Source: Beroe forskalii
Lineage: Eukaryota; Ctenophora; Nuda; Beroida; Beroidae
DNA: 64,000 bases
NCBI GenBank assembly: GCA_011033025.1
Contig: WFMF01000115.1
Location: 310,001 to 374,000 of the forward strand
Direction of reading: 5' to 3'
In this document: piece after piece, positions 47,191 through 59,127 of the stretch
Layout of the letters: each line of letters opens with the position of its first letter
Numbering within the stretch: the first letter of the stretch is position 1
The notes under the pieces: model-generated
The model's database searches: none
The model's input: the letters and a program-made list of their open reading frames with translations, nothing else
Told to the model about the DNA's origin: nothing
Position numbers and translations under genes: made by a program

Positions 47191-50100
47191 ATTAGCTCCC
47201 CCTCCTCTGCTGCTCCTATTCGAACTGTTACTGATCCTCAGCTGTCGGTTCAGTCTCTGCACTTCATTCTGAAGCTCCTTCACTCGTAACATCAGCTCAG
47301 TGTTGTTCGCACGCAGCATGTTGTCATCCATCTGCGAGCTGCTGGAGTGGCAGGGAGAGGCCGGGGGTGTGCTGTCCTGACCCATCTTAGAGATCAACAC
47401 ACTGAGTGGGAGGAGGGGTTAGAGGGGGTGCTGTCCTGACCCATCTTAGAGATCAATACACTGAGTGGGAGGGATGGGTTAGAGGGGGTGCTGTCCTGAC
47501 CCATCTTAGAAATCAACACACTGAGTGGGAGGGGTGGGTTAAGAGGGGGTGCTGTCCTGGCCATCTTAGAGATCAACACACTGAGTGGGAGGGAGGGGGT
47601 TAGAGGGGGTGCTGTCTGACCCATCTTAGAGATCAACACACTGAGTGGGAGGAGGGGTTAGAGGGGTGCTGTCTGACCCATCTTAGAGATCAACACACTG
47701 AGTGGGAGGGAGGGGTTAGAGGGGTGCTGTCCTCACCCATCTTAGAATCAACACACTGAGTGGGAGGATGGGTTAGAGGGAGTGCTGTACTGACCCATCT
47801 TAGAGATCAACACACTGAGTGGAAGGGAGGGGTTAGGGGGGGTGCTGTCCTGACCCATCTTAGAGATCAACACACTGAGTGGGAGGGAGGGGTTAGAGGG
47901 GGTGCTGTCCTGACCCATCTTAGAGATCAACACACTGAGTGGGAGGATGGGTTAGAGGGGGTGCTGTCCTGACCCATCTTAGAGATCAACACACTGAGTG
48001 GGAGGATGGGTTAGAGGGGGGTGCTGTCCTGACCCATCTTAGAGATCAACACACTGAGTGGGAGGGATGGGTTAGAGGGTGTGCTGTCCTGACCCATCTT
48101 AGAGATCAACACACTGAGTGGGAGGAAGGGTTAGTGGGGGTGCTGTCCTGACCCATCTTAGAGATCAACACACTGAGTGGGAGGATGGGTTAGAGGGGGT
48201 GCTGTCCTGACCCATCTTAGAGATCAACACACTGAGTGGGAGGGATGGGTTAGTGAGAAGTCTTTTTAGGGGGCCGGCGCGGGGGGGGGGGTGGTCCGAG
48301 GTCAATTTCCGGTTTTTTGTTGTTTCTGATAGAGGAAAACAACATCTACCAATGTTTTTACCCCCACGTAAAAATAATGTTACAAGCCGAATTTATAAAT
48401 TTTCTAAATCTCAATTCCACCTGTAATTACAGTGCGCACGCAAACTTACAACGCATTTTGTTCTAGGGGAAATCGCGAAATCACGATTTGAAAAATTTAT
48501 AACTTCGGCAATATTTTTTCATGGGGTAAAAACCTACTGGTAGCTGGCGTTCTCCTCTATCAGAAAAACGAGAGTCGAAAGGCTATTTGCTCTGAGGGGA
48601 ATACAGCGACGAAAAGCTTTTTACTTTTTACATGACATCGATTAATTTGCATCCACAATTCATCAGATATTTACATTTTCTCGTTTTCCAGCTGCTCCAT
48701 TCTCTTCCAAAGTCTGTTGACAAACTGCTCCTGCTCTGCCTCCAAGTGGTTCTCTAGATCTATCTTCTCTTTCCTTAGCTCAACGGATAGAAGCGTATTA
48801 TTGTAATTATCCTAATTAATCTTGATTAGTCTAAATTAATAACTTTAATTGATTTTTATTAATCATTATTGATTTTAATTAATCTAATCAATCTTGTAGG
48901 CTACCTTGATCAGGATTTGAGAAAGATTGTAAAAGCTTCATTGAACGAAGAAATTCTCGACAGTTCTTAGTGCTTAATAACAGTAATTAAGAACTGCTCT
49001 CGTTTTTACACCAGCCAAGCAATTTACTAGTAATTTTAAACGTAGTTGTACAATTAAATGCAGCTGTTAAATTCAGGGGAAGCAGTGGCATCATTGTCAT
49101 TAAGCCATGAATTTGTATTATTTGAAATTTGTGAAATCTCTTCCTAATAAGGCGACCTAATTACGTATTTCCTGTGGCTTCAAGAATGAGTAGAGAATGA
49201 CGAATGGGGATGCTCGGACATCATTAACATAACACTACAAATTGTGCTACTGTATGTGCAAGCAACAGTCGGTCTGACGTAAACACTTCACCATTTAAAA
49301 CCGCTATGATTACGTCACTTTCATTCACGTATCGTTCTGTGACCTACACACGCATACCACACACTCACACTGGGACCTATAATGATGTGTGTTCATGCAC
49401 ATATCTCATCCTGACACAGCCTGTACAGTGTACAAAACGTTAGCTCAATGTACCCCCACTTTGGGGCTACACACTGTCCAAAGTGACGTCATTATCAGGT
49501 ATTAACATGGTGAGTTGTGTACGTCATGCTGGGTCTGGTTCAGGCATATGATGCCAGGATTAAGACCCAAGTCGTGAGTCTATGAAATATTCAGCAGTGG
49601 GGGAGAGCGTTATGTAATAATGCACACATCATTGAATCATGATTCGTGTAATGAGCACAGAACTTCTAAAATACAAACACGATTGTATGAGAAATGTACA
49701 GTTTTATTCCATGTACACACACATAATATAAATATTCAATCAACAAACGGTACGAATTAATATTTTATTCATTCAAGTCACGTCACTTATGAAGCTATGA
49801 TTCAACAGTCATTTCCTAAATTTAGTGCTCGAAGCTGGATACATTGAGGCTTGGTCTAGAGTTTATATTGGAAACATTTCATTAATATCTGTTATAAAAA
49901 ATGGCTACCTTTTGGCTGCAAGTTCATCAAATACCCATATAATACAGTCAAAATTGGATTTTAAAGTGGACAAATTCTACACCAAGCGATTTTGCATGGA
50001 TTCTATAGTTTTTTGCACGAGAAATCGATCTAACAACTTTCCACACCTCTCCGGAGTGTGGAAAGTGCCGAAAATCGATTTTTATTGAGGTGCAGCCGAC

Positions 50101-53100
50101 TGATATATAAAAAATCGTATCTCGGCTCAGGAAGGTCGTAGAGACTTCATCTTGGGCGGAAAATGTGCGCAATGAACATGTTTATAGACAATTGTCAACA
50201 TAAATATGCCCTAAAATGCTCAGGTATGGAGTTACGGGCGAAAAACAGATTTCTTGGGCAGGCGCAAGACCTGCTTAAGGCGAATTTTGTATCTCAGTCC
50301 AGGAAGGTCGTAGAGACTTCAACTTGGGCGGAAAATGTGCGCAATGAACATGTTTCTATACAATTGTCAAGAAAAATATGCCCTGAAATGCTCAGGAACG
50401 GAGTAACGGGCGAAAAACAGTTTTTTTGGGTAGGCGCAAGACCTGATTTAGGCGAATTTTGTATCTCAGAGCATGAAGATCGTAGAGACTTCATCTTGGG
50501 CGGAAAATGTGCGCAATGAACATGTTTCTATGCAAATGTCAACGAAAATATGCCCTAAAATGCTCAGGAATGGAGGTACAGGCGAAAAACTGATTTTTTG
50601 GGCAGGCGCAAGACCTGCTTAAGGCGACTTTTGTATCTCAGTCCAGGAAGGTCGTAGAGACTTCATCTTGGGCGGAAAATGTGTGCAATGGCCATGTTTA
50701 TATACAATTGTTAACAAAAATATGCCCTTAAATGCTCAGGAACGGTGTAACGGGCGAAAAACTTATTTTTTGGCTGCTACAAGACGTTATATTATAGAAG
50801 ATTTTTCTATCTAAGTCCAGAAATTTATTCCAGTCTTGTATGGTGGTTAATAGTTTCCTCGTTTTAGACACATTTCTGTACTCTCTTCCTACTTGCTGAG
50901 TTGAACATTCCAATTATTTTCTGCTCAACCGAAAGTCTCTACGGGTGTACGAAATTTCATGTCAGGAAACTCCCTGTCCTGACCCTAATCATCACCCTAC
51001 AAAAACCTTACCCGGTTTCCTAACTCTTACCCATACGCCTTAACCATAATGCTAACCCAGATCCTTACCTTCGCGTGGAGTTTAAATATTAACAAGATAA
51101 AGTGCCGTGAGATGAAATTTCATAAGATCAAATGTCCGTTACCCGTCTCCTTTCCTTGACGGTGATGATATGAAAATCTTCTCAAACCGTGGCCCAATTT
51201 CATTTTTCGCCCATAACTCTCTTCCTGAGAATTTTAGGGCACATGTTTATCCTTTTATCAGCAAGTCGTACATAATAAACATGGCCGTTGTGCACTTTTT
51301 CCGCCCAAAACGAAACGTCTCTACGACCTTCTCACTTCATGGACTTAACCAGGGCTCGGGAAACCAAATTTTTAGTCAGACGCCCATGACTCCGTTCCTG
51401 AGCATTTTAGGGCACATGTTCATCAACAAGTCGTATACAGATTTGGCCATTGCAATTTTCGACCCAAGATGAATGCTCAACGACCTTTCTGAGCCGAGAT
51501 AGAAAATCGCCGTAATCAGGGGGCGGGCTTGCCATGGTTTTCTCCCCTACCCAAAAATCAGTTTTCTACGACTTTAATGGACTGAGATACAAGATTCGTC
51601 TAAATCAGGTCTTGTACCTGCCCAAAAAATCAGTTTTTAGCCCGTTACGCCGTTCCTGAGCATTTAAGGGCATATTCTTGTTAACAATTGTATATAAACA
51701 TGGCCATTGCACACATTTTCCGCCAAAGATGAAGTCTCTACGACCTTCCTGGACTGAGATACAAAATTCGCCTTAAGCAGGTCTTGCGCCTGCCCAAAAA
51801 ATCAGTTTTTCGCCTGTACCTCCATTCCTGAGCATTTTAGGGCATATTTTCGTTGACATTTGTATAGAAACATGTTCATTGCGCACATTTTCCGCCCAAG
51901 ATGAAGTCTCTACGACCTTCCTGAGCCGAGATACGATTTTTTACATATCAGTCGGCTGCGCCTCGGCTAAAAATCGATTTTTCGGCACTTTCCACACTCC
52001 GGAGAGGTGTGGAAAGTTGTTAGATCGATTTTTCATGCAAAAAACTATAGAATCCATGCAAAATCGCTTGGTGTAGAATTTGTCCACTTTTTAGCCCTTT
52101 TTGAGGCAGATTTGACTGTCTTAATAAACCTAAATATTAAAACCTGAGAAAGCGCACCAATCACCATGTAGAGGGGCTTGCCACCCTCTGTCAACATGTT
52201 ATATGTTCCCAACCCTAGGGTACGGACTGGAGGTTGCAGTCTTCTACAGTCCGTAGTCTGGCAATGTACTATGCAATATGTTCCTAACCCTAAGGTACAC
52301 ACTCGAGTCTTCTACAGTCCGTAGTCTGGCAATGTACTATGCAATATGTTCCCAACCCTAAGGTACACACTCGAGTCTTCTACAGTCCGCAGTCTGGCAA
52401 TGTACTATGCAATATGTTCCCAACCCTAGGGTAGACACACTCGAGTCTTCAACAGTCCGTAGTCTGGCAATGTACTATGCAATATGTTACCAACCCTAAG
52501 GTACACACTCGAGTCTTCTACAGTCCGTAGTCTGGCCATGTACTATGCAATATGTTCCCAACCCTAGGGTAGACACACTCGAGTCTTCTACAGTCCGTAG
52601 TCTGGCAATGTACTATGCAATATGTTCCCAACCCTAAGGGACACACTCAAGTCTTCAACAGTCCGTAGTGTGGCAATGTACTATGCAATATGTTCCCACA
52701 CTCGAGTCTTCTACAGTCCGTAGTGTGGCAATGTACTATGCAATATGTTACCAACCCTAAGGTACACCCTCGAGTCTTCTACAGTCCGTAGTTTGGCAAT
52801 GTACTGTGCAATATGTTCCCAACCCTAAGGTACACCCTCAAGTCTTCTACAGTCCGTAGTCTGGCAATGTACTGTGCAATATGTTCCCAACCCTAGGGTA
52901 CACACTTCGAGTTTCTACAGTCTGTAGTCTGCCAGTGTAATTATGCAATATGTTACCAACCCTAAGGGACACACTCAAGTCTTGTCAGGTCCTGGGTACA
53001 CACCGGGTCCTTTTAAATAGTTGCCTCATAAACCAGGTTTACATACTTGGAAACCCTGCCAACAACCCCTCGAGCCTATTAAAACGGTGTGGTTCTTGGG

Positions 53101-56100
53101 GATCCTGATGAACTCTACTTACATAAAACATGGGAGAGATAGTGACGTCATTATCAGGGCTCAGTGGTACAGCTGATGACGAAACACGACCTTATTACTA
53201 CACATATTACCTCGTTGGAGCCAATACGACCTCCGAATCAAGAGGAATAGCATATATTACATTATTGTTATGCAAATGCAAATGAGGTTAATTGTGTTAT
53301 TATCAAGAATTTCATATGGAACATATAAATGATACCAGAGTACCAAGCGGCAAGGAAACGAGAAGGAGAAGGCAGTATTTGGGGAGCCAGATTGGGTAAT
53401 TAAGGCAAAGTTTTGGTTTCGATGATTGAAGTAAATTCTAATTTTCCTCTAATTGCGACGTACAAGGGAATTAGGTTTCGGAAATAACAAAATGCAGAGC
53501 AGAGAGCAGAGGGTAGACAGAAAAGTGAAGTTTGTCTCTTGGAGATGGCAGCAACACAAACTGAGATGCTTGAAGAAGACTCCGGCTTTCAGTTTTCAGA
53601 CGAATATCTGACAATAAAACATCATGAAACTCCAGGCGTGGATGCCAGCATCTCCAGCGCCCCGAAAAAACTTCACGAAATAAAGCAGAGAGCAGATGGT
53701 TGTATAGCGTACACAGGAAGACGTCACGCTACAGAATCATATTAAACACAGAGTTTACCGGTTAGCAATAGAGCTCTATTACACTATAACAGTAGGTTGA
53801 TGCATCATGAAATTAGGTGGAAGCGCGTAATATCATGAAATATAAACGTGGGGACCACTAGGTCTACGTAAAGAACTGACAAAGAACAGGCAACAACGCA
53901 GAATTAATCTGCTGATTTCAAGAGCAAATCAAATATTAGCGTTTATTAGCTGTCAAGGAGATGACGAATTGAATATAAACAAATAGAACATTTCCTGGCA
54001 TCCTAGACTGCAGACGTCAGACAAAGTAAGAGTCCCCCGATGTAAGATAACCGTGCCCGAAACAGAAGGTCTTGGGAAAGCGAGCTTATCCTTATCAAAA
54101 CGCATAACACCCCCTCTATACTCGACCCAGGGCACCCTAGCTCTATACTCGACCCAGGGCACCCTAGCTACTAAGTGCAGCAGGTGATGACCCTAATGGA
54201 AACTCTCTATCGGAAACAAGAGGGGGATGAGATACTACAGCTCGCAAAGCTCCATTTAATTCGTACTCTAATTCGTAAACCTGTAACTTAATATCATGAG
54301 TTCATGGGATGGAGGACTGATAAAACGTGAAAACACGCGACCTAGAGGACACTGCAATTACAAAGCAATGAGCTGGTTGGAGTGACGCTATTACACCAGC
54401 TTTAAGTATGAATTTGATGACCTGAACCCGCCTATATTTGCTTTACAACTTGACAATACAACTGAAGAACATGATATGCTAACAAAATACTCATGTCTGC
54501 GCACTGAGACATAACAAAAACTATGATATATTGGACGCCAGGTACAATGGTGAAATGAAAACAGGTTTGAAGTTTCATCTATATTTTCTATAAAACTTGT
54601 CAAACAACAATTTTATAAGGAAAATAACGATAATATCGCATTTAAACCTCTGATAATGACGTCACTAAATTAGCCATTTATTATTGGTACACAGCTCTCA
54701 ACATGGACAAGGTTCATTGTAACACTACACTCGACGATAAGATTAAAAGACGTATGTGAATTGTGAGATGGGTGCGGTTGAGCACATTATCACTTGAAGA
54801 GGACTTGAAAAAGCTTTAAACCTTAGGCAATACCATAGTTGTCGCCGAATTTCAGCAATAGTAGGTTACTAAGTTAGTCCAAATCACAAATTTCACGTTT
54901 AAGCGTTTACTTGTTTAGGAAACAAGTGATTCTATCTTGTCAAATATCAAAATAAGTTAGGAAAGGGGGTCAATTTGGAACATTTTCATTTCCTCACAGC
55001 GTGTTCTTGAGTTATGCATCCATATTTTCGTCAATCAGTGAAAATGATACCGTAGTTCTAAGAGAAGAGCAAAAGAAACCAAGTACTCTCACAATTAATG
55101 ACTGATCAGACTAAAATGGTACCCATTTTTCACTTATGCGTGTGGTCCCCCATTTTTAGCCCAAAAGACAGTTAGTATTCTGTACCAAGTGTAGGGGTGG
55201 GTGGTAATGAATCAAGTTTTCAGAAATAGTCAGTTAGTTCACCCTTCGTCATGCACCTGAATCCCCCCTTCCCGGACTGATATGGACATTGGACGTGAAA
55301 AACTGGATAATAAATTTTGAATATCTGCTAAGGATCCATCTACTAATAAATATCAAAGCTACAATCAACGATTAGAATTACAAGTGCGTGCTACTCAAAA
55401 CGGTATTTTGCAGGCGCTTGAAGTTTGGAGTACGCCGTAGATAATTTATACATGTATACAATATACATAAGTATTATTTCGATATAAATAATCTTGAATC
55501 ACTTGAATTCTCATTATTATTCTGGTTATTCTTGACCGATACATATTATGATAATGACCGCGAAGGCAAGTCTCTGGAATGAAATATTCATTTTAATGCT
55601 TAATAATGGTTCTGTCTTCAAACTAACCGAAAATTTCATGGGGTTTCGTCGAAAGATTACCTAACAAGATCATCTAATATTTAAGTTTAATCTGGGTTTC
55701 TGCCAAGTTCGTTAGGTTACAAATTACCTAAATAAGATTACAAGTCCTTACCTTGAATACCTAATGAAGGGAGGTTATACAAGATTTGATAGAATAATTG
55801 AATTAATCTCAGAGAATTAATATTTAATACTACTTGGCATAAGATAAATCGTGCGTCATCCCAGTAGAACAGTTGAATAAATCACGAATTAATTAACAGA
55901 TTAGACTCTGACTGTACCATTGCTGGATTGAAAGAATTGCAGATAACCAACTTACCAAGAACAGGAGAAAGTTTACCGGGTATTATTCTAATCTATCATT
56001 GATAATAATAATCAACACTACCATGATTATATTAATCTTGTAATGTGCAGTCTTGTACACGGTACAACGTACAACGAAGAAAGCTGTCTCGCTATTCACT

Positions 56101-58497
56101 TACATTTATGCTCAATGAAAGGCATCTAAGCTGCATTCGCAGAATTTTCATAAAATTCACAGTATCACATAAAGTACACGACGGTGATAGAATGAAAACA
56201 TTATCAACCATACACGCTATTCCATGACATTCTCACTTCACAACTGGCCCATAATCACAACGGACAGTGAACAAATCACGCGTTACCATCATCACATTAC
56301 GCATTACTTTTGTCACATCACACGTTACCATGGTAACATCACGCGTTACCATGGCCACATCACGCGTTACCATGGACACATCACGCGTTACCATGAACAC
56401 ATCACGCGTTTCCATGAACACATCACGCATAGCCATGGACACATCACGCGTTACCATGGACAGATCAATAGATCATGCGTTACGATGTTCACATCCCGCG
56501 TTATCATGGTCACATCACGCATTACCATGGTCACATCACGCGTAACCATGGACACATCACGCGTTACCATGGTCACATCACACGATACCATGGTCACTGA
56601 ATGACGCTTACCATGGTCACATCACCCGTTTCCTTGACCATATCACGCGTTACCATGAACAATTGAACACATCACGGGTTACCACATCGCGCGTTACCAT
56701 GGTCTCATCATGGATACATCACGCGTTACCATGGTCACATCACGCGTTACCATGGACACATCACGCGTTACCATGGCCACATCACGCGTTACCATGGACA
56801 GTGGACACATCACGCATTAGCATGTTCACATCACGCGTTACCATGGACACATCACGCGTTACCATGGACACATCACGCATTACCATGGTCACATCACGCT
56901 TACCATGGTCACATCACACGTTACCATGGTCACATCACGCGTTACCACATCACGCGTTACCATGGACACATCACGCATTACCATGGTCACATCACGCGTG
57001 ACCATGGTCACATCACGCGTTACCATGGTCACATCACGCGTAACCATGGTCACATCACGCGTTACCATGGACACATCACGCGTTACCATGGTCACATCAC
57101 GCGTTACCATGAACACATCACGCGTTACCATGGTCACATCACGCGTTACCATGGACACATCACGCATTTCCCTGGTAACATCACGCGTTACCATGGTCAC
57201 ATCACGCGTTACCACATCACGCGTTACCACATCACGCGTTACCACATCACGCGTTACCATGGTCATCACGCGTTACCATGGAAACATCACGCGTTACCAT
57301 GGTCACATTACCACATCACGCTTACCAATGTGGTCTCATCTCCCACCTCTATAAGAGCCTCCTGTTTTCGGACCACTTCTGTTTCCAGCTTCAGTATTTT
57401 CTTCTGAAGATGCTGCACTTGAGACATCTGTTCTGATTCCAGGGTCTCCTCCAACTCACGCTTCTCTTTACGCAGCTATAAAAAGGGGGAATATGTCAGG
57501 AAACAGTCAGCACTTCAGAGAAGAAGATATATTTCTCAAAAAGGATGTAATCAATTGTGGCATGAAATGGATTCCTTTGATACCCAATCAACCGACATTT
57601 CCGCGTGCCCAAAGACCAAAGGTAGAAAAAGAAAATATTTTCTCCCGAACCCAAGGTATAAAAAAACAATATTTTCTCCAGAACCCAAGGTATGAAAAGA
57701 CAATGTTTTCTACCTGCATGAGTTTGCGAGAGAGATCATTGGTTAGACACTCTTCTTCCTGCTCGTAGTCCTTAGCAAGCTGCTCCTTATCCTTCTTCAA
57801 CTTCGAGATGGTCTTCATCAGCGTGTTGGAGATAAACTCCTCTTCTTGCTCTGCCTGAGACGAGAGGTGATGTTATATAGGGGTGATTGAGAGCTCCTGT
57901 CTAGAACAGGTCTAAGGTGATCAATTGATTAGATAAATTGAATTTGATTCAGATAACCTTTCAATCTTAGTTGTTAAGTCACCTAAGCAAACAATCCAAC
58001 ATTGATTTTAAATTTATACACTAACCTGCATTTGGATTATTGACACACTAACCTGAACTTGGATAATTGACACACTAACCTGAACTTGGATGTCCACAGA
58101 AGCACGCTTCAGTTGATCCACCTGACTCTCCATACTTTTAACCTTCATCTTCAACAACCCGTTGTCAACTACAGGGGTTATTAAATGAAGCTTAATTACA
58201 TACAGAGTATTGTAACACAAATCGTAAGAAGGCAAATTGTGGTAGCACAAATTTTAGTACCAAAAACCGCCAATAATTGAAGTTCATCATCAATGCAGCA
58301 GTGAGCAGATAAGAAACTTAGATACTTAGATACTGGTAAGTTACGTTTATGGTCATGACGTATAACTAATCTATTCTTCTATTATCCATTATACCCACAC
58401 CAGTGATAATGTCGTCCATACCTTGCAACAAAGTGTTTTCGCCTTTGAGGGCCTCATATCTTGCTAACAGATCCGAGTTTTCTGTATCTGATTCCAT
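47184..58497 (-). CDS. CCDC6: CCDC6 orthologue, exons 1-6 (C-terminal part not found)
   Basis: Exons on the minus strand: 58497-58422, 58168-58080, 57854-57714, 57475-57347, 48778-48675 and 47401-47184, with matching phases (1, 0, 0, 0, 2), giving 252 residues. Nearly all is coiled coil. Landmarks match human CCDC6: [30 protein letters not shown] (human YEKEEEFLTNELSRKLMQ), [20 protein letters not shown] then WKRM, and PPASP followed by [14 protein letters not shown] (human FLKNEVERLKKQLR). Exon 4 encodes exactly 43 residues as in human, and the exon 5-6 junction keeps human spacing. CCDC6 is a coiled-coil, PP4-regulating, DNA-damage-linked protein known from RET fusions. The remaining helix and the Pro/Ser-rich tail are missing here and may lie on exons further left. 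Intron 4 spans 8.6 kb and holds two minisatellites and two inverted-repeat elements. Reading past the exon 6 donor meets a stop at 47122. Confidence 0.85.
47392..48255 (-). repeat. Array of 15 tandem 3' splice sites plus exon starts (CCDC6 exon 6)
   Basis: Minus-strand unit of 57-61 bp: a pyrimidine tract (CCCTCTAACCC.TCC..CCCACTCAG) followed by TGTGTTGATCTCTAAGATGG and GTCAGGACAGCACC. There are 15 copies, and the last (acceptor AG just before 47401) joins the unique part of exon 6. The plus strand is correspondingly G-rich. Each copy has a near-ideal acceptor. Only the exon-proximal one keeps the spacing of human CCDC6. Confidence 0.9.
48323..48566. mobile_element. MITE-like inverted-repeat element, 244 bp
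   Basis: Perfect 14 bp termini TTTCTGATAGAGGA (48323-48336) and its complement (48553-48566), with weaker complementarity over about 80 bp per arm (TTTTTACCCC, AAATTTATAA). The centre holds the palindrome CTGTAATTACAG. Lies in CCDC6 intron 5, between exon 5 and the acceptor array. A diverged relative is at 12.2 kb. Confidence 0.65.
49945..52118. mobile_element. 2.2 kb inverted-repeat element with tandem-repeat arms
   Basis: Ends CAGTCAAA (49945) and TTTGACTG (52118). Inner text such as AAGTGGACAAATTCTACACC and CACACCTCTCCGGAGTGTGG is mirrored on the other side. Each arm holds about four copies of a roughly 170-180 bp unit (CTTCATCTTGGGCGGAAAAT, ATATGCCCTAAAATGCTCAG, GGCGCAAGACCTGCTTAAGG). 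About 0.4-0.5 kb of unrelated DNA separates the arms. No coding capacity; no clear target duplication. Located in CCDC6 intron 4. Confidence 0.75.
52150..52985. repeat. 68 bp minisatellite, about 12 copies
   Basis: Unit contains GGCAATGTACTATGCAATAT, GTTCCCAACCCTAAGGTACA and CACTCGAGTCTTCTACAGTC. Copies differ by small indels. It abuts the inverted-repeat element at 49.9-52.1 kb. In CCDC6 intron 4. Confidence 0.85.
52990..56260. other. Intronic DNA of CCDC6 intron 4
   Basis: About 3.3 kb of AT-rich DNA. A 25 bp unit with CTCGACCCAGGGCACCCTAG is present twice at 54.12-54.17 kb. One small open frame (53539-53745) is listed separately. No exon of CCDC6 is expected here, because exon 4 joins exon 5 without a gap relative to human. 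Confidence 0.5.
53539..53745 (+). CDS. Possible small open frame, 68 codons, unrecognised
   Basis: Begins [20 protein letters not shown], with the inner ATG in good context (ggagATGg), and has a hydrophilic, protein-like composition unlike the surrounding repeats. No homologue is recognised. It lies opposite CCDC6 intron 4. It could be a first exon of a nested gene or chance. Confidence 0.2.
   Translation: MEMAATQTEMLEEDSGFQFSDEYLTIKHHETPGVDASISSAPKKLHEIKQRADGCIAYTGRRHATESY
56265..57320. repeat. 21 bp satellite, about 45-50 copies, with ACGCGTTAC core
   Basis: Unit ACGCGTTACCATGG plus TCACATC (or variants GACACATC, AACACATC), containing MluI (ACGCGT) and NcoI (CCATGG) palindromes. Some units lack the CCATGGTC part (ACGCGTTACCACATC). 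It directly abuts CCDC6 exon 4 on the intron side. Because 21 bp is seven codons, both strands show long V-T-R-D or V-T-M-x-T-S-R frames, which are not genes. Confidence 0.95.
58026..58080 (-). repeat. Triplicated exon 2 donor of CCDC6
   Basis: ATCCAAGTTCAG|GTTAGTGTG occurs three times, with the last exonic G at 58080, 58053 and 58026, exactly 27 bp (nine codons) apart and with no stop between. The third copy reads ATCCAAATGCAG. Homology to human CCDC6 favours the first donor. Confidence 0.85.
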
Positions 58498-59127
58498 GTT
58501 CTCAATTAGTTAATCAATTTCAGATTTAATTGTTATTCAGACTTAAATAGTCGAGTAATTGTATTGCATAAAATGAATTGTTTCATTTTATGATTGTTTT
58601 GAGTGATTGAATAGAATGTTAGTTTCAAACATCATCAATAAAAATCATCACCGTTGTCAACACTGTGAACTCATGAATAAAACTTTCAAAATAGAGATAA
58701 TAGTTAGCTTTTATTTCTTTTTTGAACTTTTGAAGTTCATCAACATCAACATGGTAAAAAGAATGATTCGTTACCTAAATGTAAAATTCAAATTTCATTA
58801 ATTAAATAAAAATCTGAGTCCCCAAATGAGATAAAAAGCTGTCAGATGAATAATAAACTAATAAAAGTTCGTTCAAAGTCGGTGACTGTCAACTGACATT
58901 GTAAGACGATGTTTTTATTGTTAAAAGCCACAAAAGCAATTACTCTCTTGCCTACTTCACCACTTGATCAAGTAGCAACATTCTGACGTATAACCAAATA
59001 GAAGATGACTTCCAGCTCATCATTATCTGGGGAATTGATGGCATCTGGAGCACCACCTCTTTCTTGTCGACTGTGCAAATTGATACTTTTCAAGTTGAAA
59101 CAAATAATCTTTAACAATGCACCAGCC
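58498..59127. other. Spacer between C1D and CCDC6
   Basis: 630 bp, AT-rich. It must contain the C1D 3' UTR and CCDC6 promoter and leader. No specific element could be assigned. Confidence 0.4.

Noticed and set aside
47394..48151. CRISPR-like or coding interpretation of the 59.5 bp array ([10 protein letters not shown] repeats)
   Set aside because: No alternating repeat/spacer structure; the unit is a continuous tandem that contains a eukaryotic splice acceptor, and reading frame shifts between copies.
56224..57354. Long open frames on both strands (V-T-M-D-T-S-R and V-T-R-D-V repeats)
   Set aside because: The 21 bp satellite unit is a multiple of three, so any stop-free unit gives long frames on either strand. 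No unique coding sequence is attached.
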